Origin: Kingella_B sp963529665
GTDB lineage: Bacteria; Pseudomonadota; Gammaproteobacteria; Burkholderiales; Neisseriaceae
Reading direction: 5' to 3'
Length of the DNA: 64,000 nucleotides
NCBI GenBank assembly: GCA_963529665.1
Contig: CAUSAG010000007.1
Coordinates: 1 to 64,000, forward strand
Made by a program: the position numbers and the translations under genes. The notes under the pieces were generated by a model, which did not search any database, was not told the DNA's origin, and saw only the letters and a program-made list of their open reading frames with translations. Position 1 is the first letter of the stretch. Each line of letters opens with the position of its first letter. This document shows positions 7,201 to 13,429 of this stretch, one piece after another.

Positions 7201-8941
7201 GCCATTTTTGCATGACCTCTTGCCAAGACAACAGTGCTGAATCCACACCGCCGCCATGCAGTAATAGAATGGGACGCCCTGCTGTATTCCCAACGCTGTA
7301 ATAGGCAATTTCAGTACCGGAAACAGTCAGACGGTGGTTGTAGATGACGGTATCGGTCGTAGATTTTTCAAAGTGTTCCAACGACAACACGCGTAAAGTG
7401 TTACCGTTTGCGCAAGCCAGCAAAGTACCTTTTTCCAGCTCGGCAGCAGGCCTCCATTTTTGCAAAACGGCATCCCACAAAGGATGGTTGGCCGTCATTA
7501 AGGCTTGATAAACAGGGGACGGATGTTTGCTATCTTGGTTATCCGAGCAAAGCATCAACCGAACCAGCGTGCTCTCTCCAGAGCAGAAAGCACGTAGAAC
7601 GGTTTTGTAGGCAGTGGGCGCATCTGTTCCGCCATATTCCGAACGCGACAAAACATGGTCGCCTACACGAATATGTTCAATTGGCACAGGTCCTTTGTCG
7701 GTATGCACTAACGTTCCAGCAGGGAAACAGGCATGTTGGTTTTCAGGTAGCCTTCGGGGGTGCAGGCTGCTTTCGGTGTGCAGGCCGTCTGAAACTGCGT
7801 CCGCCGTATAAAAATCGGGCAGCCGTTCGTGATAAAACGCAAACAGGGCTTCATCATCGACCAGCACGTCTTGCTTGCGCGATTTGTGTTCGAGTTCGGT
7901 AATTTCCTTAATCAGCTTTTTGTTGTGGACAAAAAAGTCCGCTTTCAAATCGCATTCCTGCGCCACCAGCGCGCTGCGGATAAAGATTTCGCGCGCTTCT
8001 TCGGGGGCGATTCTGCCGTAGGACACGGGGCGGCGCGGCAGGACGGTCAGGCCGTAGAGCGTTACCCGTTCGCTGGCGATGACTTCGCCGCGTTTTTGTT
8101 CCCAGTGCGGCTCGAAATAGTGGTAGCGGACGAGGTGCGGCGCTTCCTGCTCGATCCATTCGGGCTGGATGGCGGCCACGTCGCGGGCATAAAGTTTTGT
8201 CGTTTCAACGAGTTCTGCCGCCATCACCCATTTGGGTTTGGCTTTGAACAGGGCGGAGGCGGGGAAAAGGTGGAAGCGGCTGCCGCGCGCGCCGGTGTAG
8301 TCGTTGCCGTCGGGCGATTTCATGCCGACGTTGGCGATGAGGCCGGTGAGCAGGGCGCGGTGGATTTGTTCGTAGCCCGCTTCTTTGGCGGCACGGATTT
8401 GGGCGCGGTATTGTTTCTTATCCAATTGTTTTTGTTTGAGTTTGGCGGATAAGTCTTGGTCGCCTTGGTTTTCAGACGACGTGAGCTGCCTGACTTCGGG
8501 AGGTCGTCTGAAAGCGGCTTCTTTGGTGGTCAAACCCATTTCGATTGCGGTTTGGGCAAGCTGGTGGTGCAGCTCGCGCCACTCGCGCATCCGCAGGTGC
8601 GACAGGAAATATTGGCGGCACCACTGCACCAACTGCTTGTTGGACAAGCCTTTATCGCGCTCGCGCTGGAAGCTGTCCCAAATGTTCAGATAGGCAAGGA
8701 AATCGGACTGCTTGTCGGTAAAACGCTCGTGCGCCTTGGCGGCGGCATCGCGCGCTTCCAGCGGCCGCTCGCGCGGGTCTTGAATCGACAGCGCGGACGC
8801 AATCACCAATATTTCCGCCATGCAGTCGTGTTTCTTCGCCGCCAGCAAAATGCGCGCGATTTTCGGGTCGATGGGCAGGCGCGCCATTTGTTCGCCGAGG
8901 CGGGTGAGGCGGTAGCGGCTTTGGGTAGGGGTATCGTTCAT
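4289..8941 (-). CDS. hrpA: HrpA C-terminal half carrying an in-frame Hint-hydrolase-immunity cassette
   Basis: The 1550 residues begin inside HrpA, an ATP-dependent DExH-box RNA helicase, just after the second RecA domain. Residues about 1-370 are the winged-helix/ratchet region (RLTRLGEQMARLP, ALSIQDPRERP) and RNA-binding parts (MKSPDGNDYTGARGSRF, ELEHKSRKQDVLVDDEALFAFY). Residues about 1055-1550 are the conserved C-terminal region ending in FKWMIEELRVSLFAQEL and TPYPVSVKRLM. Between them lies a 631-codon cassette: Hint-N (405-528), alpha/beta hydrolase (530-810), Hint-C (820-846) and an Imm5-like domain (871-1018). The helicase core is in a separate gene at 10672-12069. The ATG at 8941 has no obvious ribosome-binding site and seems to come with the DNA that split the gene. 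The whole 4.6-kb frame is open, so expression is plausible. Confidence 0.85.
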   Translation of the reverse strand: MNDTPTQSRYRLTRLGEQMARLPIDPKIARILLAAKKHDCMAEILVIASALSIQDPRERPLEARDAAAKAHERFTDKQSDFLAYLNIWDSFQRERDKGLSNKQLVQWCRQYFLSHLRMREWRELHHQLAQTAIEMGLTTKEAAFRRPPEVRQLTSSENQGDQDLSAKLKQKQLDKKQYRAQIRAAKEAGYEQIHRALLTGLIANVGMKSPDGNDYTGARGSRFHLFPASALFKAKPKWVMAAELVETTKLYARDVAAIQPEWIEQEAPHLVRYHYFEPHWEQKRGEVIASERVTLYGLTVLPRRPVSYGRIAPEEAREIFIRSALVAQECDLKADFFVHNKKLIKEITELEHKSRKQDVLVDDEALFAFYHERLPDFYTADAVSDGLHTESSLHPRRLPENQHACFPAGTLVHTDKGPVPIEHIRVGDHVLSRSEYGGTDAPTAYKTVLRAFCSGESTLVRLMLCSDNQDSKHPSPVYQALMTANHPLWDAVLQKWRPAAELEKGTLLACANGNTLRVLSLEHFEKSTTDTVIYNHRLTVSGTEIAYYSVGNTAGRPILLLHGGGVDSALLSWQEVMQKWQDDDYYLIAPDWPGYGASEKPNVNYSIDYYEQFLNQLITSLNLSNPILCGLSMGGAVALQYALHHPQQVEKLVLLAPWGISRSVPLSGIGKWYAKSRLNRLSYRLFASRWLTRYLIATTLIGDPQRITPETVDSVRAAALDKDAGKAFQSFQINEIRDSQQIGRLLPQLPSLSMPVLLVHGENDPGVPLSDAQAAASSIPNSRLEVFGQHKHWAQKESPQRFADLLRDFCCHEQPSPAVSKVPVYNLEVEDFHTYFIGEQAIWVHNCDIQIQPEKTLSDAPKPEPLPEYCRPKIRIADDAEQRDRLCRLLVAQNQYDLATWAMQCVQHILPLLPDAVEADAVHDAFDLLKRWQNGQADVTQLRQTGFALHKLAKEQQNPVATAVLRAAGQAVGVGHMKEHAPVCGDYAVKAVGLANGQNPQAVSQERQWQLEQLQQIAAQPSSLHPERLPENTIGTLSDDPKPKKQPAPPKGRLKPLPLADIRTFQAWLKTAERDNPRLLFLSRDDLMQHAAAHITEEQFPKHWQTADGKFKLSYRFEPHHPLDGVTLTLPLTVLNRISPAALEWLVPGMIREKIQLQIKALPKQIRRICVPVPEFITQFLSQNPDRNAPILPQLAQAIAKTAGDIRILEQINQDEWAAFRLPEHCYFNLRIIDDGGQELAMGRDLIQIQQQLGKAAATTFRDNTQEFERDNVTAWDIGTLPESIKFARGKQQLTGYLGLQKEKDGRIALRLFDTSAAAEQAHRLGVIELMKLQLKEQVKDLNKGIQGFTQAAMLLKHINADTLRDDLTQAVCDRAFIGEDELPRNEKAFKEQIKRARSRLPAVKEALSRYLQETAAAYAELNGKLGKHPLTHLMRQRLQTLLAAGFATRTPWAQWPRLPIYLKAMTLRLEKYSGNPARDAAREADIQELETMWAEEVQSLEKQGQPISDGLVAFKWMIEELRVSLFAQELKTPYPVSVKRLMKEWSSRS
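5847..5879 (-). repeat. Direct repeat (downstream copy) flanking the hrpA cassette
   Basis: The 33 bases consist of an Eikenella-type DUS followed by a GGGTGCAGGCTGC stretch. They match the copy at 7740-7772 at about 30 of 33 positions. The two copies are exactly 1893 bp apart (631 codons), so recombination between them would remove the cassette and keep hrpA in frame. They encode SSLHPERLPE here and SSLHPRRLPE upstream. Confidence 0.8.
5888..6334 (-). other. Imm5-like immunity domain encoded inside the hrpA cassette
   Basis: Residues about 871-1018 of the 1550-residue product form a helical domain resembling the Imm5/Imm5-like 'putative immunity protein' families of polymorphic toxin systems. 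Key stretches are DRLCRLL, LATWAMQCVQHILPLL, LRAAGQAVGVGHMKEHA, DYAVKAV and QERQWQLEQL. It starts 24 residues after the predicted +1 cysteine of the intein-like element. If splicing occurs, it would remain in the HrpA product. Immunity proteins normally stand alone next to a toxin, and finding one inside a helicase is odd. The family call is from memory of its motifs, not from a search. Confidence 0.55.
6404..7729 (-). other. Intein-like Hint element with an embedded alpha/beta hydrolase
   Basis: Residues 405-846 of the hrpA C-terminal product have intein/Hint blocks in the right order. Cys405 starts block A (CFPAGTLVHT), TANHPLW is block B (His486), VYNLEVEDFHTYF is block F, and block G ends VHN846 followed by Cys847 as the +1 residue. 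Where many inteins hold a homing endonuclease there is instead a complete alpha/beta hydrolase (about 530-810): oxyanion loop HGGG, nucleophile elbow GLSMGG (Ser632), acid in HGENDP (Asp764) and HWAQ (His792). All residues needed for splicing chemistry and for hydrolase activity appear present. The N-terminal wording is closest to Hint domains of polymorphic toxins. Whether it splices, cleaves or stays fused cannot be told from sequence. Confidence 0.8.
7740..7772 (-). repeat. Direct repeat (upstream copy) flanking the hrpA cassette
   Basis: This is the partner of 5847-5879, a 33-base Eikenella-type DUS plus a GC-rich tail, ending 10 bases before the first codon of the Hint element. See that entry for the spacing and frame argument. 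Confidence 0.8.
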
Positions 8942-9111
8942 TTTATTTAAGTTATCGGTTTTAGCTTCACAGAAACTCTGTTTTCAGGCTGTTTGAGAAG
9001 GTTTCAGACGGTTAGGCTTGTCCCCTTGGATTAGCGATGAAATAAATAATTTTATTAAAATCAATAATTTTGTTGGATTTTTCCTGATATACCGAATTGC
9101 AATGAAATGAC

Positions 9112-10521
9112 TTATGCCCATGCCGGGATATATCGTGCATAGCGGCGTGAATCAGGTGCATTCGGATCGTTTTTGACCAAGCCTTGTTCAATCGTTGCCG
9201 TGATGATTTGCGATACTGTATTACTGCTGCCTTCTGGCAGGCCAAATCTGTCACGTAAGGACTGATTGGTCATTTGTCTGCGTAACACATACTGCAAGAC
9301 ACAATGTTGGTAACAGGCTCGTATCCGATCGCCTCCATCCATATCGCGGAACTTACGATGACCATGAATGACCACGATAGTACGCTTGTGACTGACAAGA
9401 AATTCAGGAGCCGGCAGCTGCATTAATTCGATAGCCTCCACCACCCGGTCTATGCCGCTGCTTTTTTCCTCGCAAATGCCAAAGCGGCGCATTAAATCGG
9501 CAAGTCGTTCATTGCGTGACTGATAGCCATCGATGAAACGTTCCACAGGTACGATGGGTTCGCCAGGGTTTGAGATTTCTACGCGGTTGCTGAATATTTC
9601 CACCATAGGTGAGGTGCCGCTTAAATTGAAATCCTGATGAATCAAAGCATTGGCTAAAAGTTCACGAATGACCACCTCTGGCAGCAGCTTGACTTCTTTA
9701 CGGATGGCATTTTCGATAACTTCGTTCTGTGGTAGCTTGCCCATAACATATTGAACCAAGCCGGTAAAGCCAACCGCATATCCCTTTTCTCCGGACTGAT
9801 CGGAAGAGGTCTGCATTTTTGATTCGCCTGTGTAAACGATAACACGTGACGCTTTTCGGCTGATTCCAGGAAAACTGCTCAAACTTTTAGCCAATAAGAT
9901 TGCACCGATATTCAAGATATGAAACCCCGATATGGCGCGCTCGATCAGGCATTCGCTCAGTAACCGCTCCAGTACTCCTTTTTGATCGGTAGGATATGGA
10001 AGCTTCAATAAATCAAAAAAAGTCTGTGTATCCAAAAGTTGAACCACTTCTTGCGCGGATACATCTTTGCGTGCCGGAAGCGACAACCAATCAGCTTGTC
10101 CTTCGGCAAATATTTTCCGCAACTGATCTTCGCTCATTGGTACCAGTTCCTCGCCCGAGCGCATCAGATAAGAACCGTTGCAGTGATACGCCGTACCTTT
10201 AGGGCGCGGCGGAATACTGAATACCACAACTCGGCCATCAGGGTGGAAAATTTCCTCCACATCTATACGGAAGCCCAAATGTTGAAATAACTTTTCAGCA
10301 ATATTTTGCGTGTCGGAAAATGCTTGGCTACCTACCACTGGGCGTGGAGGCTTATCTGCAACGCCTAGTACCAAGTACCCGCCACCTTCATTGGCGATTG
10401 CTACACAATAACGACGTAGTTTTTCTGTATCATACTGATTTTTTGCCTCTTTAAATTCTAGATTTGGAGTTTCTGACACACTACTACGCCAAATATCAAT
10501 TTGATTAATCGTAATACTCAT
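9112..10521 (-). CDS. Schlafen AlbA_2 domain ATP-binding protein inserted within hrpA
   Basis: This 469-residue protein belongs to the COG2865-like group. It has an N-terminal Schlafen/AlbA_2 domain (about 1-130; NLEFKEAKNQYD at 20-31, ANEGGGYLVLGV at 43-54, FSIPPRPKGTAYHCNG), a middle region, an HATPase_c_4-like ATP site (RELLANALIHQD at 286-297, EISNPGEP at 315-322, GIDRV), and a C-terminal winged helix (about 400-465, LRDRFGL...VSQIITATIEQGLV). Such proteins are nucleic-acid-binding regulators, and some sit in defence loci. No substrate is predicted. It reads in the same direction as the two hrpA halves and lies exactly between them, with a copy of CCGTCTGAA near each edge. Confidence 0.8.
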   Translation of the reverse strand: MSITINQIDIWRSSVSETPNLEFKEAKNQYDTEKLRRYCVAIANEGGGYLVLGVADKPPRPVVGSQAFSDTQNIAEKLFQHLGFRIDVEEIFHPDGRVVVFSIPPRPKGTAYHCNGSYLMRSGEELVPMSEDQLRKIFAEGQADWLSLPARKDVSAQEVVQLLDTQTFFDLLKLPYPTDQKGVLERLLSECLIERAISGFHILNIGAILLAKSLSSFPGISRKASRVIVYTGESKMQTSSDQSGEKGYAVGFTGLVQYVMGKLPQNEVIENAIRKEVKLLPEVVIRELLANALIHQDFNLSGTSPMVEIFSNRVEISNPGEPIVPVERFIDGYQSRNERLADLMRRFGICEEKSSGIDRVVEAIELMQLPAPEFLVSHKRTIVVIHGHRKFRDMDGGDRIRACYQHCVLQYVLRRQMTNQSLRDRFGLPEGSSNTVSQIITATIEQGLVKNDPNAPDSRRYARYIPAWA

Positions 10522-10671
10522 GATTTATGATTCCAAAATTTGCTCTGTATTCAAATTAGACTTCAAATGCAGGTGTGGTTGGCTTTTTGAAACAAAGCGT
10601 AATCGTTCATTAATCTTTAAGGTTGTTTGGAAGGGACAATTTTACAGGATTCCCTTGTACGCCCACCCGGT

Positions 10672-12069
10672 TCAGACGGCTTCTTCCACCGCCCCTAATT
10701 CCAACAACACCTGAAAACCATCATTGATATACCGCGAATCGGGCATTTCTAAAAACGGGAATGCTGCTACGTCGCCCAGTTTCAACGCTGCCATGCGCAG
10801 GATGACGGCGGCGAGGTTGCTGCGGACGATTTCGGGGTCGGTGAATTCGGTGCGGCTGTTGAAATCTTCTTCTGAAAACAGTCGGATACACACGCCTGCG
10901 GAGACGCGTCCGCAGCGGCCGGAGCGTTGGCGGGCGGCGGCTTGGGAGATTTTTTCGACATGAAGCTGCTCCACTTTTGCCCGTGCGGAATAGCGTTTGA
11001 CGCGCGCGAGGCCGGTGTCGATGACGTATTTGATGCCCGGCACGGTGAGCGAGGTTTCGGCGACGTTGGTCGCCAACACGATGCGGCGTTTCGCGCCTGA
11101 AGGGTGGAAAATTTTGTGCTGCTCGGCGTGCGACAGGCGTGCGAACAGGGGCAGGATTTCGTCGTTGCGGCGCAGTGTGGATTTGCGCAGGGCTTCGGCG
11201 GCTTCGCGGATTTCGCGTTCGCCCGGCAGGAACACCAAAATATCGCCTTCGCCGTGTCGCGCCAATTCGTCCGCCGCATCGACAATCGCGTCGGTCAGCT
11301 CCACTTCTGCGTCGTCTTCGTCTTTGCTGGTCAGCGGGCGGTAGAGGATTTCGACGGGGTAGGTGCGCCCGCTCACTTCCAGCACCGGCGCGCCGTTGAA
11401 GTGTTGGGAAAAGCGTTCTGCGTCTATGGTTGCCGAGGTGATGATGACTTTTAAATCGGGGCGGCGTGGCAGAAGCTGTTTCAGGTAGCCCAGCAGGAAA
11501 TCGATGTTCAGGCTGCGTTCGTGCGCTTCGTCGATGATAATCGTGTCGTAGGCGGCGAGATAACGGTCGGTCTGCGTTTCCGCCAGCAGGATGCCGTCGG
11601 TCATCAGCTTGACGCAGGCATCGCGCGAGGTGTGGTCGGTAAAACGCACCTTATAGCCCACCGCGCTGCCGATTTCCGATTTCAGCTCTTCGGCAATCCG
11701 CTCCGCCACCGAACGCGCGGCCAAACGGCGCGGCTGGGTATGCCCGATCAGCCCCGCCGCCCCGCGTCCGAGTTCCAGGCAGATTTTCGGCAACTGGGTA
11801 GTTTTGCCCGAACCCGTTTCGCCGCAGATAATCGTTACTTGATTGTTTTGAATGGCGGTTTTGATGTCGTCCAAACGCTCATGCACGGGCAAGGTGTTAT
11901 CAAACTCGGGCTTGGGCAACGCGGCTTGGCGTTTTAAGAAAATATCGTGGGATTTTTGGTATTTGCGCTCCACGCTGGCAATGCCGCCAAACTTTTCAGG
12001 CTGCCTGAATGCGCGTTGGAGAAAGTGGCGGTCTTTGCAAAGGGTTTGGTCTAAATCGGGCTGGGACAT
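10672..12069 (-). CDS. hrpA: ATP-dependent RNA helicase HrpA, N-terminal helicase core
   Basis: The 465 residues contain a complete DExH helicase core: Walker A GETGSGKT (83-90), motif Ia TQPRRLAARSVAERIA, DEAH (180-183), SAT (212-214), TNVAETSLTVPG (about 334-345) and motif VI QRSGRCGR (381-388). HrpA acts in RNA metabolism on stalled or structured RNA. The protein ends at LLELGAVEEAV, where relatives continue into the ratchet domain. The stop codon TGA is supplied by a Neisseria DUS (GCCGTCTGAA) at the junction. The natural continuation starts at 8938. I chose the start at 12069 (MSQPDLDQTL); an upstream ATG at 12162 would encode DUS-derived residues. A TATAAT box at 12110-12115 (minus strand) lies upstream. 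Confidence 0.85.
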   Translation of the reverse strand: MSQPDLDQTLCKDRHFLQRAFRQPEKFGGIASVERKYQKSHDIFLKRQAALPKPEFDNTLPVHERLDDIKTAIQNNQVTIICGETGSGKTTQLPKICLELGRGAAGLIGHTQPRRLAARSVAERIAEELKSEIGSAVGYKVRFTDHTSRDACVKLMTDGILLAETQTDRYLAAYDTIIIDEAHERSLNIDFLLGYLKQLLPRRPDLKVIITSATIDAERFSQHFNGAPVLEVSGRTYPVEILYRPLTSKDEDDAEVELTDAIVDAADELARHGEGDILVFLPGEREIREAAEALRKSTLRRNDEILPLFARLSHAEQHKIFHPSGAKRRIVLATNVAETSLTVPGIKYVIDTGLARVKRYSARAKVEQLHVEKISQAAARQRSGRCGRVSAGVCIRLFSEEDFNSRTEFTDPEIVRSNLAAVILRMAALKLGDVAAFPFLEMPDSRYINDGFQVLLELGAVEEAV

Positions 12070-12109
12070 GGTTTGGCGTGTAAAATTTTGAGTAAAAACA
12101 AGGGGTGAA

Positions 12110-12133
12110 ATTATAGCAGAGGCAGCCTGAAAA
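12110..12133 (-). promoter_or_regulatory. Probable hrpA promoter: TATAAT just downstream of an inverted DUS
   Basis: Read on the minus strand, TTTTCA of a king-dialect DUS (12128-12133) is followed after 12 bases by a perfect TATAAT (12110-12115), about 40 bases before the hrpA start. The DUS arm belongs to the hairpin at 12120-12152. The same TTTTCA-12-TATAAT layout occurs before valS. Confidence 0.4.
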
Positions 12134-12152
12134 GCGGTTTCAGGCTGCCTTT
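12120..12152. terminator. Inverted king-dialect DUS hairpin
   Basis: AGGCAGCCTGAAA and its inverted copy face each other around a short loop between hrpA and the next gene, 37 bases after that gene's end. It can serve as the terminator of the gene at 12189-12692. Confidence 0.6.
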
Positions 12153-12188
12153 GGCGCTTCAAACGGCATCAAGGCAGCCTGAAAACGG

Positions 12189-12692
12189 TTAGTCAAAATA
12201 GCTGTAGGGATAGCGGTCAAACAAGCCTTGCGCGATGCGGTTGAGCGCGTTGGCGAAATCCTGCCTGTGCTCGCGGACGGCAAAATGGTATTCATCGGCA
12301 TCCAAGGCTTGCCATGCTTGGTTGAGATAGCAGGACAGTTCCAAAAACTGTTCAAAGGTGATGCCGAAATCGTCGATGGCGGTGGGGGTGATTTCGCCTA
12401 AATCGTGGTCGTACCAGCAGATGTTGCCGTCGCGGCGCAGCAGCCAGAAATCGCCCTGCCCCGAGCTGCCGATTTGCCAAAATTCTCCGCGCAGTTCGGG
12501 ATATTCCTGCCACAGATAGCGGTTGGCGCGAACGGCTTTGGCGGTGTTGAACAAGGATGCGTCGCCGTAGGTTTCGCCGGCTAAATCCAAGGCGGCAAGG
12601 GCGTTTATGTAGCTTGGGCTGTTGAAAGCGGCAAGTTCGGGCGGCGTGTTTTCGGGGATGGATTTTTTTGGGAACAGGGTTTCGGGGTTCAT
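12189..12692 (-). CDS. SMI1/KNR4 (SUKH)-like protein
   Basis: This 167-residue soluble protein has a pattern typical of SUKH-fold proteins: aromatic-rich strands around GEFWQIGSSGQGDFWLL (about 69-85), GNICWYDHDLGEI, then DFGITFEQFLELSCYL (about 108-123). SUKH proteins include many contact-dependent toxin immunity proteins and also housekeeping members. No toxin gene is adjacent, so no immunity role is assigned. The ATG at 12692 is the only good start. Composition is backbone-like and the flanking DUS are of the king dialect. Confidence 0.5.
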   Translation of the reverse strand: MNPETLFPKKSIPENTPPELAAFNSPSYINALAALDLAGETYGDASLFNTAKAVRANRYLWQEYPELRGEFWQIGSSGQGDFWLLRRDGNICWYDHDLGEITPTAIDDFGITFEQFLELSCYLNQAWQALDADEYHFAVREHRQDFANALNRIAQGLFDRYPYSYFD

Positions 12693-12744
12693 GGAGGCTT
12701 TCTAGGTGGGAAGTTTCACTACGCAAGCTGCCCTAATCCGCCTA

Positions 12745-12787
12745 AAAGGCAGCCTGAAAACAGGTTTTGCGGCTTTCAGGCTGCCTT
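12745..12787. terminator. Inverted king-dialect DUS hairpin
   Basis: AAAGGCAGCCTGAAAA (from 12745) and TTCAGGCTGCCTT (to 12787) can pair around a 16-base loop between divergent genes. Confidence 0.5.
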
Positions 12788-12935
12788 GGGGGCTTGAATC
12801 TAAATGTTTACAACAACAGCACTCAGATTACCCACCCGCATCAGCTGGAGCATAAAACCAAAATTTTAAGGCATAAGCCGCCCGCATAGCAAAGCCAAAA
12901 CGCCCTGCCCCCATTTTCAGGCTGCCTTTCTGCAT

Positions 12936-12964
12936 TTGCTTCACCCTTGCTAATTCTTTACAAT
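12936..12964 (+). promoter_or_regulatory. Sigma-70-type promoter of the 74-residue gene
   Basis: TTGCTT (12936-12941), a 17-base spacer and TACAAT (12959-12964) lie 36 bases before the ATG at 13000. A ribosome-binding site AAGGA is at 12989-12993. Confidence 0.6.
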
Positions 12965-12999
12965 GCGCGCCTTTCAAACCACTACAACAAGGAAAAATC

Positions 13000-13224
13000 A
13001 TGGAACCATGGATCACTTCGCTCATCACCGACACGCCGCAAGAAGGCTACGAACTCGCCATCAAGCTGGCGCGCATGGGCGTGAAATACACCCAGCCCGA
13101 TCCCGAAATCCGCAGCAAATTGCGCCCTGTGTACGAAAACGATGCCGACAGCTTAACGCTGGTATCCCAAGTGATCGCCATCCATTTCCAAACCGTCGCC
13201 GCTGCGAATAATTATTGGAAATAA
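13000..13224 (+). CDS. Conserved-looking small soluble protein, unknown function
   Basis: This 74-residue protein is acidic and helix-prone, with no membrane segment or zinc motif. Notable stretches are PQEGYELAIKLARMGV and SQVIAIHFQTVAAANNYW. It has a good promoter, an AAGGA ribosome-binding site and a strong terminator just after its stop, so it is a genuine single-gene unit. I do not recognise the family. Confidence 0.65.
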   Translation: MEPWITSLITDTPQEGYELAIKLARMGVKYTQPDPEIRSKLRPVYENDADSLTLVSQVIAIHFQTVAAANNYWK

Positions 13225-13237
13225 GCCAAGCTAAAAG

Positions 13238-13265
13238 AAGAGCCGATTGATTCGGCTCTTTTTAC
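13238..13265 (+). terminator. Rho-independent terminator
   Basis: AAGAGCCGA and TCGGCTCTT pair around a 6-base loop followed by a T run, 14 bases after the stop of the 74-residue gene. Confidence 0.85.
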
Positions 13266-13429
13266 ATTTTCAGGCTGCCAAGCATTGAGTTTCCACACGC
13301 AAAGGCAGCCTGCGTAGCGAAGCGGAGTTGCGAAGCTAAAACCCCTTCCCCCGTTTTCAGGCTGCCTTATCGCGCCAACAAAAAAGCACTCCGTTTAACC
13401 AGAGTGCTTTTGTTTACATCATGTTTGCA

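Noticed and set aside
5847..7772. The insert in hrpA as an ordinary assembly chimera
   Set aside because: The frame stays open through 4.6 kb, the repeats are spaced by a multiple of three, and Hint and extein borders fit exactly, which an artefact would not produce.
12189..12692. Naming the SUKH-like gene as an immunity protein
   Set aside because: No toxin gene lies beside it, and SUKH folds also occur in unrelated proteins.
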